A stretch of DNA of 64,000 nucleotides from DASQUK01 sp963717085 (GCA_963717085.1 CAVQVM010000013.1:1-64000), one strand, 5' to 3'. Shown: positions 17,885-26,571, counted from the stretch's first letter. Numbers and translations: made by a program. Notes: a model not told the origin generated them from the sequence alone.

Positions 17885-18961
17885 GTGCAGGACGGGATCC
17901 GGTGCATGGTCATGCGCGGCGGGACGTCCAAGGGGCTCTATTTCCTGGGCGACGACCTGCCGGCGGACGAGGCCAGCCGCGACGACCTGCTGCTCCGGAT
18001 CATGGGATCGCCCGACCGGCGACAGATCGACGGCATGGGCGGCGCCCACCCGTTGACGAGCAAGGTCGCGGTGGTCGGGCCCCCCCGCGCGGACACGGCC
18101 GACGTCGACTACCACTTCCTCCAGGTGGTCGTGGACGACGCCGTCGTCACCGACCGGCAGAACTGCGGCAACCTCCTCGCCGGCGTCGCGCCGTTCGCAC
18201 TCGAGCGCGGCCTGGTCTCACCCCCGCAGGGCGACACGGCGGTCATCCGCATCCACATGGTCAACACCGGCGGCTTGGCCACCGCCACCATGCCGCTCAC
18301 GGAGGGCCGGCCCCGCTACGACGGCACCGCGTCCATCTCCGGCGTGCCCGGCACCGCCGCGCCCATCCGGCTGGACTTCGAGGGGATCGCGGGCTCGTCT
18401 TGCGGCGCACTCCTGCCCACGGGCCGGGCCGTGGACAAGATCGAGGGGCTCGAGGCGACGCTCATCGACAACGGCATGCCTGTGGTGGTCCTCCGCGCCG
18501 GCGACCTGGGCGTCACCGGCCACGAGACCTGCGCCGAGCTCGAGGCCGACGACGCCCTGCGGCAGACGCTCGAGCGGGTCCGCCTGGCGGCGGGGCCCCT
18601 CATGAACCTGGGCGACGTGGCGGCGACGACGGTGCCGAAGCTGACGCTGGTGGCGGCGCCGCGGGTGGGCGGCACGATCGCCACCCGCACCTTCATCCCC
18701 CACCGGTGCCACGAGGCCATCGGCGTGCTCGGAGCGGTGAGCGTGGGGACGGCGGCCCTCATCCCCGAGGGGCCGGCGGCCGAGGTCGCGGAGCTCGGCA
18801 CCGCCGGCGGTGGGGTCGTGACCATCGAGCACCCCAGCGGGACGTTCGACGCCGCCGTCGACCTGGCGCTGGTGGACGGCATCCCCGTGGTCGAACGGGC
18901 CGGCATCATCCGCACGGCCCGCAAGCTCATGGACGGCACCGTGTTCCCCCGGGAGCCGTGA
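17885..18961 (+). CDS. galD: 4-oxalomesaconate tautomerase (PrpF/GalD family)
   Basis: 358-aa PrpF-fold isomerase that would interconvert keto and enol forms of 4-oxalomesaconate after PDC hydrolysis. The start motif CMVMRGGTSKGLYFL is the PrpF family N-terminal signature, with the active-site region DGMGGAHPLTSKVAVV near 48-63 and catalytic-type Cys in RQNCGNLL and GSSCGALLPTG. GTG 17885 is chosen because the operator palindrome and promoter occupy the in-frame sequence upstream. Coding overlaps the next gene by one base (TGATG). Its partner ligI supplies the substrate, supporting GalD over methylaconitate isomerase. Confidence 0.9.
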   Translation: MQDGIRCMVMRGGTSKGLYFLGDDLPADEASRDDLLLRIMGSPDRRQIDGMGGAHPLTSKVAVVGPPRADTADVDYHFLQVVVDDAVVTDRQNCGNLLAGVAPFALERGLVSPPQGDTAVIRIHMVNTGGLATATMPLTEGRPRYDGTASISGVPGTAAPIRLDFEGIAGSSCGALLPTGRAVDKIEGLEATLIDNGMPVVVLRAGDLGVTGHETCAELEADDALRQTLERVRLAAGPLMNLGDVAATTVPKLTLVAAPRVGGTIATRTFIPHRCHEAIGVLGAVSVGTAALIPEGPAAEVAELGTAGGGVVTIEHPSGTFDAAVDLALVDGIPVVERAGIIRTARKLMDGTVFPREP

Positions 18962-19833
18962 TGGAGCGGACGATCCCGCCGCCGCACCCCGACCCCCACC
19001 CGCCGATGGCATTCACACCCCCACCCGGCGCCTGCGACGCGCACTGTCACGTGTTCGGGCCCACCGCCCGCTTCCCCTTCGCGGCCAACCGGTCGTATAC
19101 GCCGCCCGACGCCGGCGTCGACGACCTGCGGCGGCTCCACGACCGGCTGGGGCTGGACCGGGCGGTGGTGGTGCAGGCGAGCTGCCACGGCACCGACAAC
19201 GCCGCCCTGCTGGACGCGCTCCTGCAGGGCAAGGGCCGCTACGCCGGGGTGGCGATGATCGGCGACGCGACGGGCGACGCCGACCTCGACGAGCTGCACG
19301 ACGCCGGGGTCCGTGGCGCGCGCGTCAACTTCGTGGCCCACCTGGGTGGCGCGCCGGACCTGGAGCGGTTCGACCGCACGGTGGCGCGGCTCGCGCCGCG
19401 GGGCTGGCACGTCGTGCTCCACTTCGACGCCGCCGACCTGGCCACGTACGCGGGGTTGCTCGACCGCATGCCCTGCCCCTACGTGATCGACCACATGGCC
19501 CGGGTCGACGCGACCGCCGGGCTCGATCAGGAGCCGTTCCAGGCGCTGCTGCGAGTCCTCGCCGACGACCGCTGCTGGGTCAAGGTGTCGGGCGCCGAGC
19601 GGCTCACCGCCGGGGGGCCGCCGCCGTACGACGACGTCGTGCCGTTCGCCCGGGCACTCATCTCCGCCGCCCCGGACCGCGTGCTGTGGGGCACGGACTG
19701 GCCGCATCCGAACGTGCGCCACATGCCCGACGACGGCGACCTCGTCGACCTCCTGGCCGCATTCGCCCCCGACGAGGCCACCCGCAACCGCATCCTCGTC
19801 GACAACCCCGAGCGCCTCTACGACTTCGGGTAG
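18961..19833 (+). CDS. ligI: 2-pyrone-4,6-dicarboxylate lactonase LigI
   Basis: 290-aa metal-independent amidohydrolase-superfamily enzyme that hydrolyses 2-pyrone-4,6-dicarboxylate to 4-oxalomesaconate. The N-terminal signature CDAHCHVFGP is near residues 25-34 and FPFAANRSYTPPDAGVDDL follows, both LigI hallmarks. Later residues are IDHMARVD, KVSGAERL and the last-strand LWGTDWPHPN. It overlaps the galD stop by a single base and forms a two-gene rightward operon. Downstream lie four inverted/direct repeat copies that separate it from the convergent methyltransferase gene. Confidence 0.93.
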   Translation: MERTIPPPHPDPHPPMAFTPPPGACDAHCHVFGPTARFPFAANRSYTPPDAGVDDLRRLHDRLGLDRAVVVQASCHGTDNAALLDALLQGKGRYAGVAMIGDATGDADLDELHDAGVRGARVNFVAHLGGAPDLERFDRTVARLAPRGWHVVLHFDAADLATYAGLLDRMPCPYVIDHMARVDATAGLDQEPFQALLRVLADDRCWVKVSGAERLTAGGPPPYDDVVPFARALISAAPDRVLWGTDWPHPNVRHMPDDGDLVDLLAAFAPDEATRNRILVDNPERLYDFG

Positions 19834-19850
19834 CCGTCGGGTCCCAGTGA

Positions 19851-19951
19851 GCCCGAGGCAATGGCTAACGGTCAGCGACGCCTGAGGCAATGGCTAACGA
19901 AGGCCGTTCGTCATTGCCTCGGGCTCGGCTCGACGTTCGTCATTGCCTCGG
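19851..19951. repeat. Four-copy GAGGCAATG repeat block between convergent genes
   Basis: Two direct copies of a 16-18-bp unit (GAGGCAATGGCTAACG at 19855-19870 and 19884-19899) are followed by two reverse-complement copies (CGTTCGTCATTGCCTC near 19905-19920 and 19934-19949), each flanked by GCCC or GGGC-type bases. The middle pair can form a long hairpin (19884-19920), and the outer pair a cruciform-like structure. It sits precisely between converging ligI and the MetE-like gene, so a bidirectional terminator is likely; a mobile short repeat is the alternative. Confidence 0.75.
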
Positions 19952-19969
19952 TAGCTGCGCCCGGCTGGG

Positions 19970-21088
19970 TCAGCCCCAGACCTCGCCGGCGACCTCGACG
20001 ATGAGGCGGAGCTTGGCGACCTCGTCGTCGTAGGTGAGCCGGTTGCCCTCGACGGTGGACGAGAACCCGCACTGCGGCGACAGGCAGAGCTGGTCGAGCG
20101 GGACGAAACGGGCGGCCTCGTCGATGCGGCGCTTGAGCACGTCCTTGTTCTCGAGCGCTGCCCGTTTGGTGGTCACAAGCCCGAGCACCACCATCTTCCC
20201 CGGCGGCACGAACCGCAGCGGCTCGAATCCCCCGGACCGCTCGTCGTCGTACTCGAGGAAAAACCCGTCGACCGCCAGGTCGTTGAACAGCGCCTCGGCC
20301 ACGAAGTCGTAGCTTCCCTCCGCCGCCCACGCCGAGCGGAAGTTGCCTCGGCACATGTGGGTCGTGACCCGCATGCCCTCCGGCTTGTCGACCAGGGCGG
20401 CGTTGATCTGGCGGATGTACCGCAGGTGCTGGTGCTCGGCGTCGTCGCCGCGGGCCGTCAGCACGGCCCGCTGCTCCGGGTCGTTGAGGTAGGCCAGGCT
20501 GGTGTCGTCGAACTGCAGGTACGTGCACCCGAGCTGGGCGACGGCTGCGACCTGCTGCGCGTACGCGGCGCTCAGGTCGTCCCAGAACTGGTCCATGTCG
20601 GGATAGACCTCGGGATCGAGCGCCGCCGGGCCGCCCCGGTAGTGCACCATGCTCGGCGACGGGATCGTCAGCTTCGGCGTTGCGGTCGTGGTCATCGAGG
20701 CCAGCGCCGTGAAGTCGTCGCCGAAGATCGGCTTGGGCAGCGTGATGCGCTCGTCGATGACCAGGACCGGCGTCTCGGCCGACATCTCGCCCTGCTCGTC
20801 ACGGAAATGGATCCTGAGCGTGTCTTCACCCGGGTGGATACCCCCGAGCTGGTAGATGAAGTCCATGTGCCAGAACCGGCGGCGGAACTCGCCGTCGGTG
20901 GCGGACTGGAGGCCGACGTCCTCCTGCATCTTGACCACGTCGGCGATGGCCTTGTCCTCGATGGCCCGCCGCTCCTCGGCGGTGATCCGGCCGATCGCCG
21001 CGTACTCCCGGGCCCGGAGCACCTCCGGCGGCCGCAACAGGCTGCCCACGTGGTCGGCGCGGAACGGTGGGGCGGTGCGGTGCGGCAT
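19970..21088 (-). CDS. Cobalamin-independent methionine-synthase-like (MetE C-terminal family) methyltransferase
   Basis: 372-aa protein with the MetE C-terminal barrel alone. The zinc site for thiol activation is visible: His244 and Cys246 (THMCRGNF), Glu near 279 (FFLEYDD) and Cys340 (SPQCGF). The N-terminal FRADHVGSLLRP is the classic family start. Full MetE is about 750 aa, so this is the single-domain form often found in catabolic clusters. It lies 33 bp downstream of pobA in the same orientation. Because a methyl group could come from methoxylated aromatics, it may accept or dispose of such methyl groups; that is inference. Confidence 0.88.
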   Translation of the reverse strand: MPHRTAPPFRADHVGSLLRPPEVLRAREYAAIGRITAEERRAIEDKAIADVVKMQEDVGLQSATDGEFRRRFWHMDFIYQLGGIHPGEDTLRIHFRDEQGEMSAETPVLVIDERITLPKPIFGDDFTALASMTTTATPKLTIPSPSMVHYRGGPAALDPEVYPDMDQFWDDLSAAYAQQVAAVAQLGCTYLQFDDTSLAYLNDPEQRAVLTARGDDAEHQHLRYIRQINAALVDKPEGMRVTTHMCRGNFRSAWAAEGSYDFVAEALFNDLAVDGFFLEYDDERSGGFEPLRFVPPGKMVVLGLVTTKRAALENKDVLKRRIDEAARFVPLDQLCLSPQCGFSSTVEGNRLTYDDEVAKLRLIVEVAGEVWG

Positions 21089-21121
21089 GTCAGTCTCCCT
21101 TTCTCGCCCGCTCAGAACGCG

Positions 21122-22315
21122 TCAGAGCGGCAATCCCGTGTAGTTCTCGGCGAACGACCGCTGGGCGGCGTCCGAGCCGGCCAGATAGTCGAGCTCGGCC
21201 TCCTGGATGCGACGGTCGAACTCGCTGCTGCCGGGGAAGTGGTGCATCAGCGTGGTCAACCACCACGAGAACCGGACGGCCTTCCACACCCGCGCCAGTG
21301 CCCGGTCGGAGTATTCGTCGAGGCCCGTGGGCGACCGGCCGCGGACCGCGTCGGCGAGCGCGCCGGCCAGGTAGCAGACGTCGGAGACGGCCAGGTTGAG
21401 GCCCTTGGCGCCCGTGGGCGGGACCACGTGCCCGGCGTCGCCGGCCAGGCAGAGCCGCCCGTAGCGCAGGGGCTCGGCCACGAAGCTGCGCAGCGGCGTG
21501 AGCGACTTCTCGATGGAGGGACCGGTCACGAGCCGGCCTGCGACGTCGCCCGGCAGCCGGCCACGGAGCTCCACCCAGAACCGCTCGTCCGGCCAGTCGT
21601 CGACCCCGTCGTCGATGGCGCACTGCACGTAGTAGCGGCTCAACAGTGAGTGGCGCATCGAGCACAGGGCGAAGCCCCGCTCGCTGTGGGCGTAGATCAG
21701 TTCCTTGTCGATCGGGGGCGTCTCCGACAGGATGCCGAGCCACCCGAAGGGATAGACCCGCTCGTAGGTGCGGAGCACCGACGGCGGGATCGCGGTGCGG
21801 CTCACGCCGTGGGAGCCGTCGCAGCCGGCCACGTGCTCGCAGTCGATGCGATGGCTCGTGCCGTCCTTGACGAATGTGACGTATGGGGCCGTGCCGGTGA
21901 CGTCGTGGGGGACGACATCGGCGGCGCAGTCGACGACCGGCACGCCGATCCCGTCGACTGCGGCGTACAGGTCCTTCGTGACCTGGGTCTGGCCGTAGAC
22001 CATCACGCCCTTGCCGGTGAGGCCCTTGAAGTCGATCCGCACGTGGCGGCCCGAGAAGCTGAGCCCGACGCCGTCGTGGACCGTGCCCTCACGGTCCATC
22101 CGCTCCCCCACACCCGCCGCCCGCAGGGCCTCGACAGTGCCCCATTCCAGCACCCCGGCGCGCACCCGGGCCAGGACGTGCTCGCGGCTCTGGCGCTCCA
22201 GGATGATCGACTCGACACCCGCGAGTCCGAGCAACTGGCCGAGCAGCAACCCGGCGGGCCCACCCCCGATGATCACCACCGGCACGCGTGCGGGCACGGC
22301 GGGCGATGCGTTCAC
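21122..22315 (-). CDS. pobA: 4-hydroxybenzoate 3-monooxygenase PobA
   Basis: 397-aa FAD-dependent aromatic hydroxylase converting 4-hydroxybenzoate to protocatechuate with NAD(P)H and O2. FAD motifs: VVIIGGGPAGLLLGQLL near residues 13-29, the DG motif CDGSHGVSR near 165, and the GD motif LAGDAGHVVPPTGAKGLN near 285. Length and ERQSREHVLARVRAGVLE region agree with PobA (about 394 aa). GTG at 22315 overlaps the upstream ligC stop by GTGA, so it is translationally coupled. It supplies the substrate of LigAB encoded 5 kb away. Confidence 0.95.
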   Translation of the reverse strand: MNASPAVPARVPVVIIGGGPAGLLLGQLLGLAGVESIILERQSREHVLARVRAGVLEWGTVEALRAAGVGERMDREGTVHDGVGLSFSGRHVRIDFKGLTGKGVMVYGQTQVTKDLYAAVDGIGVPVVDCAADVVPHDVTGTAPYVTFVKDGTSHRIDCEHVAGCDGSHGVSRTAIPPSVLRTYERVYPFGWLGILSETPPIDKELIYAHSERGFALCSMRHSLLSRYYVQCAIDDGVDDWPDERFWVELRGRLPGDVAGRLVTGPSIEKSLTPLRSFVAEPLRYGRLCLAGDAGHVVPPTGAKGLNLAVSDVCYLAGALADAVRGRSPTGLDEYSDRALARVWKAVRFSWWLTTLMHHFPGSSEFDRRIQEAELDYLAGSDAAQRSFAENYTGLPL

Positions 22316-23262
22316 AGGGTCCGCTCGAGGCGATCGAGGGTCTGCATCGTCGGCAGGCACTGCGCCACGCTCGCGAGCGGCTCGCGCCCCTCCCGTACGG
22401 CGGCGACGAACTCCCGGTCCTGGTTCTCGATGCCGTCCACCGACTCGCCGACCCCCGAGGTGTCGACCGGATCGTCGTAGCCGTCGACCAGGTCGTCGTA
22501 GCGGGCGATGTACGTGCCGGTGTCGCCGATGTACCTGAACGTCGTGCCGAGCGGCCCGTCGTTGTTGAACGACAGTGCCAGGGTGCACAGCGCGCCGGAC
22601 GGTGCCTGCAGCCCCACCGTCATGTCCATGGCGATGCCGAGCTCGGGGTGCGGGGGCCCCTGCTGCGCCCAGGCTCGGGCCGGCACCTCGCCGGTCTGGT
22701 GGAGGAACAGGTCGACCGTGTGGCAGGCGTGGTGCCACAGGAGGTGGTCGATCCACGAGCGAGGCTGGCCGAGCGCGTTCTTGTTCTCGCGGCGGAAGAA
22801 CAGGGTGGACACGACCAGGTGCTGCAGCGTGAGCTCGCCCGACATGATCCGGCGGTGGACCCACTGGTGGCTCGGGTTGAACCGGCGGGTGTGGCAGACC
22901 ATGGCCGTGACGCCGGTGCGGCGCTGGGCGGCGACGACCGCCTCCGCGTCGGAGAGTGAGTCGGCCATCGGGATCTCGATCAGGACGTGCTTGCCGGCGT
23001 CCATCGCGGCGATGGCCTGGGCGGCATGGACCGGCGTGGGACTGGCAAGGACGGCGGCGTCGACCCCGGACTCGTCGAGCATCTCCGCCAGGTCGAGCCC
23101 ATGACGCGGGATGTCGAACTCGGCGGCGAAGCTGGCCGTGCTGCCCGGGTCACCCCCGGCGACGCCGACGACCTCGACGCCGTCCATGCGGCGGAGCGCA
23201 GTCATGTGCTGGCGGGCGATGGCACCCTCGCCGGCCACCACGACGCCGATGCGCTGAGCCAT
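22312..23262 (-). CDS. ligC: 4-carboxy-2-hydroxymuconate-6-semialdehyde dehydrogenase LigC
   Basis: 316-aa Gfo/Idh/MocA-fold NAD(P)-dependent dehydrogenase that oxidises the ring-cleavage product to 2-pyrone-4,6-dicarboxylate. Signature segments match LigC: GKHVLIEIPMADS near 90, CHTRRFNPSHQWVH near 122, FFRRENKNALGQPRSW near 150 and DHLLWHHACHTVDLF following. The ATG at 23262 has a strong RBS (AGAGGAGGGG). It is first in the leftward ligC-pobA-metE-like operon; an operator-like palindrome lies 21 bp upstream. Confidence 0.94.
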   Translation of the reverse strand: MAQRIGVVVAGEGAIARQHMTALRRMDGVEVVGVAGGDPGSTASFAAEFDIPRHGLDLAEMLDESGVDAAVLASPTPVHAAQAIAAMDAGKHVLIEIPMADSLSDAEAVVAAQRRTGVTAMVCHTRRFNPSHQWVHRRIMSGELTLQHLVVSTLFFRRENKNALGQPRSWIDHLLWHHACHTVDLFLHQTGEVPARAWAQQGPPHPELGIAMDMTVGLQAPSGALCTLALSFNNDGPLGTTFRYIGDTGTYIARYDDLVDGYDDPVDTSGVGESVDGIENQDREFVAAVREGREPLASVAQCLPTMQTLDRLERTL

Positions 23263-23283
23263 GCCCCTCCTCTACGATGGCGT

Positions 23284-23295
23284 GTTGTGCACAAT
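23284..23295. promoter_or_regulatory. Putative GntR/FCD operator 3 (ligC / gntR divergent promoter)
   Basis: GTTGTGCACAAT with the perfect core TTGTGCACAA, located 21 bp upstream of ligC and 98 bp upstream of the GntR-family gene. It belongs to the four-member set in this island and suggests autoregulation by that regulator. Confidence 0.62.
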
Positions 23296-23393
23296 ACTGT
23301 TGACGATCTGCGCCGTCATCCGGCAGGTCGTGGAACGGTGTGTCCCAGCGGATCCGCCAACGCTCGTGGCGCTGTTGAGAGACTTAACCGACC

Positions 23394-24038
23394 ATGGTGA
23401 TCGCCGCGCCCGTCGCCGACCGGCTCCGAGACGACATCCTCCAGGGAGTCTTCCCGCCCGGGGAGCGGCTGATCGAGCTGCAGCTCACCGAGCGGTACGG
23501 CGTCGGCCGGGCCGCGATCCGCGCGGCGCTGGTGGAGCTCGACGCCGAGGGCCTCGTGCAGCGTGAGGCCAACCGGGGTGCGACCGTACGCCGCATCAGC
23601 GTGGCCGAGGCCGTCGAGATCACCGAGGCCCGAGCCGCGCTCGAAGGCCTCATCTCCCGGCTCGCCGCCGAGCGGGCGACCGAGGCGGAGCGCGAGGGGC
23701 TCCGAGCCCTCCTCGCCGAGATGACCGATGCGGTCGAGCACGACGACAAGCTGGCCTACTCGAAGCTCAACCGCGACCTGCACGGTTCGCTCTGCCGCAT
23801 CGCGCGGCACCGCGTGGCTGACGACCTGGTGGCCAACCTGCGGAACCGCGCCGCCCACCACCAGTTCCGGCTGGCCCTGGTGCCCGGCCGTGCGGCCGAG
23901 TCCCTGGCGCAGCACCGCGCCATCGTCGCGGCGGTGACGGCCGCAGACGGGACGGCGGCCGAGGCCGCGATGCGCACCCACCTGGCGTCGGTGATCGACG
24001 TCCTCCGCCACTGGGAGGCGTTCGACACCCACGCGTGA
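23394..24038 (+). CDS. GntR-family (FCD/FadR subgroup) transcriptional regulator
   Basis: 214-aa regulator. The N-terminal winged helix (residues 1-70) has the GntR pattern LRDDILQGVFPPGERL...LTERYGVGRAAIRAALVELDAEGLV. The C-terminal FCD all-helical ligand domain shows the metal-ligand pattern with Asp/His in NRDLHGSL, His in AQHRAIV and His in MRTHLASV. These domains usually bind carboxylates. It is the only regulator in the 4-HBA/protocatechuate segment and the best candidate to bind the RTTGTNNACAAT palindromes, acting probably as a repressor released by a pathway intermediate. Divergent from ligC. Confidence 0.9.
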   Translation: MVIAAPVADRLRDDILQGVFPPGERLIELQLTERYGVGRAAIRAALVELDAEGLVQREANRGATVRRISVAEAVEITEARAALEGLISRLAAERATEAEREGLRALLAEMTDAVEHDDKLAYSKLNRDLHGSLCRIARHRVADDLVANLRNRAAHHQFRLALVPGRAAESLAQHRAIVAAVTAADGTAAEAAMRTHLASVIDVLRHWEAFDTHA

Positions 24039-24055
24039 GGCGCTGCCGTGTGCCG

Positions 24056-24862
24056 TCAGCCCGGGAGCGACGGGACCGAGGATGCGCCGGCCGCCACGCT
24101 GCGGAGCCGCGCCGCGGTCGCCTTGGTCATGATGGGCTCGACGCCGAGCTCCGCCAGCAGCTCGGCGGCCGCCTCCATCTCGTGGACGCGACGGGCGGCG
24201 TGGCGGCCGGTCCCGGTGACCAGGCGCTGGATGAAGCCCTCGTCGGCTGCGGCGAGCTGGCCGATGATGTTGTCCCAGGTCTCCGCCGCCAGCCCCGCCG
24301 CCTCGGCGGCCTGCATCGACTCGACGACGAGCGCCGTCAATCCCTTGACGACGACGCTGCGCAGCAGCTTGCGGGTGGCGGCCATTCCCGGCTCGTCGCC
24401 AGCGTGCTCCACCGGCATGCCGAGCGGCCCCATGGTGGCGATGAACGCCCGGGCGGCCGGGCCCGAGGCCAACGCCGGCGTGCGCAGCCCCCTGCCGTGC
24501 ACCGGCGACATGAGCGCAACGTCGGTGAAGCCGAGGCCAGCACCGGCCGCAGTTGCAGCCAGGCTCCGCTGCCGTCCGGCCGACGCCGTGGCCAGGTCTG
24601 CGTAGACCGCACCCCGGGGGATCGCACCGAGCGCCTGCGCGAGCGCCGCCGTGGCGTCGGCCGCCGCGGTGATGCCGAGCACCACGTCGGCGCCGACCAC
24701 CGCCGCCTCGGGGTGGTCATGGCGCAGCACGCCGGCCGGCGTCGCCACCCCGGCGGGGTCGTAGCCGTGGACCTCGACCTCCGGGAGCATCGCGAGGTCG
24801 CCGGCGATGAGCGACCCGGCCTCGCCGAGCCCGAAGACGCAGACGCGCATGACGGCCGTCAT
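24056..24862 (-). CDS. NAD(P)-dependent dehydrogenase with DUF1932 C-terminal domain (6PGDH-like)
   Basis: 268-aa protein of the beta-hydroxyacid dehydrogenase type. The dinucleotide fold begins VCVFGLGEAGSLIAGDLA; the C-terminal helical DUF1932 domain has the conserved KLLRSVVVKGLTALVVESM segment, with Lys in the catalytic position. Start could be ATG 24862 or 24850. It overlaps the ligK stop by one base (TGATG) and is the last gene of the ligJ-ligK operon. Such genes recur beside lig/gal genes in other bacteria, but the step is not established; reduction of a side product or of oxaloacetate-like intermediates is speculation. Confidence 0.85.
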   Translation of the reverse strand: MTAVMRVCVFGLGEAGSLIAGDLAMLPEVEVHGYDPAGVATPAGVLRHDHPEAAVVGADVVLGITAAADATAALAQALGAIPRGAVYADLATASAGRQRSLAATAAGAGLGFTDVALMSPVHGRGLRTPALASGPAARAFIATMGPLGMPVEHAGDEPGMAATRKLLRSVVVKGLTALVVESMQAAEAAGLAAETWDNIIGQLAAADEGFIQRLVTGTGRHAARRVHEMEAAAELLAELGVEPIMTKATAARLRSVAAGASSVPSLPG

Positions 24863-25542
24863 CAGACGTACTCCACGCCCAGCGACTCGAGCGTGGCGCG
24901 CAGGCCGTAGATGTCGACCCCGAGCTCGCCCGCAGCGAGGCGGGCACGCGTGCCGTCCTCCCGGGCGGCGCGCTCACGCGAGCGCTCGAGCGCCCACGCC
25001 GCCTCGTGCTGCGCCACCACCACGACGCCGTCGTCGTCGCCGCAGACGACGTCGCCGGGGTTCACGACGACCTGGCCGAGGACGACGGGGACGTTCACCG
25101 AGCCGGCGCTGGCCTTCACGGTCCCCTGGCAGGAGACGTGCTGCGACCAGACGGCGAAGCCGATCTCTCGCAGCGCCGCCGTGTCGCGCACGCCGGCGTC
25201 GGTGACCAGCGCCCGCACCCCCCGCGCCATGAGCGACGACGCCAGCAACTCGCCGAAGACCCCGTGGGTCGACGGGGCGGTGCTGGCCACGACGAGCACG
25301 TCGCCCTCCTGGCACACCTCGACCGCGGCGTGGATCATCAGGTTGTCGCCAGGGTGGCTGGAGACGGTGACGGCGGTACCGGCAAGCCGCGTGCCCTGCT
25401 GGATCGGTCGGAGCTGGGGGCCCGCGAACCCGCGGCGCCCGATGGCCTCGTGCACGGTGGCGGTGCCGAGCGCCGCAAGGCCGTCGACGGCGCTGCGGTC
25501 GGCTCGTTCGATCGTGCGGACGACGACGTGGCTGGCGTTCAT
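24862..25542 (-). CDS. ligK: 4-carboxy-4-hydroxy-2-oxoadipate aldolase LigK (RraA fold)
   Basis: 226-aa class II aldolase of the RraA/HMG-aldolase family that cleaves CHA to pyruvate and oxaloacetate, ending the PCA 4,5-pathway. Family motifs: ATVHEAIGRRGF near 30, the substrate loop SHPGDNLMIHAA near 66-77, GELLASSLMARG and the metal/Arg motif VTDAGVRD near 122. Length equals LigK (about 228 aa). ATG at 25542 overlaps the ligJ stop by ATGA. A much longer in-frame reading upstream is antisense-type noise inside ligJ and is not used. Confidence 0.93.
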   Translation of the reverse strand: MNASHVVVRTIERADRSAVDGLAALGTATVHEAIGRRGFAGPQLRPIQQGTRLAGTAVTVSSHPGDNLMIHAAVEVCQEGDVLVVASTAPSTHGVFGELLASSLMARGVRALVTDAGVRDTAALREIGFAVWSQHVSCQGTVKASAGSVNVPVVLGQVVVNPGDVVCGDDDGVVVVAQHEAAWALERSRERAAREDGTRARLAAGELGVDIYGLRATLESLGVEYV

Positions 25543-26555
25543 GCGGCGACCCCTTCCAGGCGCGGGTAGACGCGGCGGGCGTTGGCCTCGAAGATCTTGG
25601 TGCGCTCGGCGTCGCCCAATCCGGCGGCGTCGAGGTAGCGGCGCGTGTCGTCGTAGTAATGGCCCGTGTCGGGGTCGATGCCACGCACCGCGCCGATCAT
25701 CTCGGAGGCGAACAGGACGTTGTCGGCGGGGATCACCGCCAGCAGGCAGTCGATGCCGGCCTGGTGGTACACGCAGGTGTCGAAGAAGACGTTCCCGAGC
25801 ACCAGCTCGTCGAGGTGCGGCTTGCCCATGTCCTGCGCCAGGCCGCGGAACCGACCCCAGTGGTAGGGGACGGCGCCCCCTCCGTGGGGGATCACGATCC
25901 GCAGCTCGGGGAAGTCGCCGAACACGTCGGACGTGAGCAGCTGCATGAACGCCGTCGTGTCGGCGCCGAGGTAGTGCGACCCGGTGGTGTGGAAGTGCGG
26001 GTTGCAGGCGGCGCTCACGTGGACCATGGCGGGGACGTCGAGCTCGCACAGTGCCTCGTACAGCGGGTACCAGTAGCGGTCGCCAAGCGGTGGGCCATCC
26101 CAGTAACCGCCCGACGGGTCGGGGTTGACGTTCACTCCCACGAAGCCCATCTCGTCCACGCATCGCTCCAGCTCCCGCAGCGACGGCTCGATCGGTGCGC
26201 CCGGTGACTGCGGGAGCTGGCACACGGGAGCGAAGTTCTTTGGGTAGAGGTCGCAGACGCGACGGATCAACTCGTTGCAGTGCTCGGTCCAGAACCGGCT
26301 CGTGTGGACGTTGCCGATGTGGTGCCCCATCCACGACGCCCGTGGCGAGAACAACGTCAGGTCGGTGCCACGCTCCCGCTGGAGCCGGAGCTGCGCACCC
26401 TCCAGGCTCTCGCGGATCTCGTCGTCGTCGATGGCGACCGCGCCCTTTTCGCCGGCGTGATCGGGATGGGTGGCCAGGGCCGCCTTCTGCGCCTCGCGGA
26501 ACTCGCCGAGCGCAGGCGGGGCGGTGGTGTAATGCCCGTGGCAGTCGATGATCAT
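25539..26555 (-). CDS. ligJ: 4-oxalomesaconate hydratase LigJ (amidohydrolase family)
   Basis: 338-aa ACMSD-type amidohydrolase that hydrates 4-oxalomesaconate to 4-carboxy-4-hydroxy-2-oxoadipate. The N-terminus MIIDCHGHYTTAPPAL carries the HxH metal motif exactly as in Sphingobium LigJ (341 aa); other metal/active-site segments are MVHVSAACN, IPHGGGAVPYHWGRFRG and LFASEMIGAVRGIDP. It is the first gene of the leftward ligJ-ligK-DUF1932 operon and divergent from ligAB, with the operator palindrome 16 bp upstream of its start. Confidence 0.94.
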   Translation of the reverse strand: MIIDCHGHYTTAPPALGEFREAQKAALATHPDHAGEKGAVAIDDDEIRESLEGAQLRLQRERGTDLTLFSPRASWMGHHIGNVHTSRFWTEHCNELIRRVCDLYPKNFAPVCQLPQSPGAPIEPSLRELERCVDEMGFVGVNVNPDPSGGYWDGPPLGDRYWYPLYEALCELDVPAMVHVSAACNPHFHTTGSHYLGADTTAFMQLLTSDVFGDFPELRIVIPHGGGAVPYHWGRFRGLAQDMGKPHLDELVLGNVFFDTCVYHQAGIDCLLAVIPADNVLFASEMIGAVRGIDPDTGHYYDDTRRYLDAAGLGDAERTKIFEANARRVYPRLEGVAA

Positions 26556-26571
26556 CCCGTCCCCGAATCAC

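Noticed and set aside
24862..26571. A single long frame reading into ligK as one 569-aa protein
   Set aside because: Only the last 226 residues are LigK; the first part is the out-of-frame shadow of ligJ. The ATGA overlap at 25539-25542 marks the true start.
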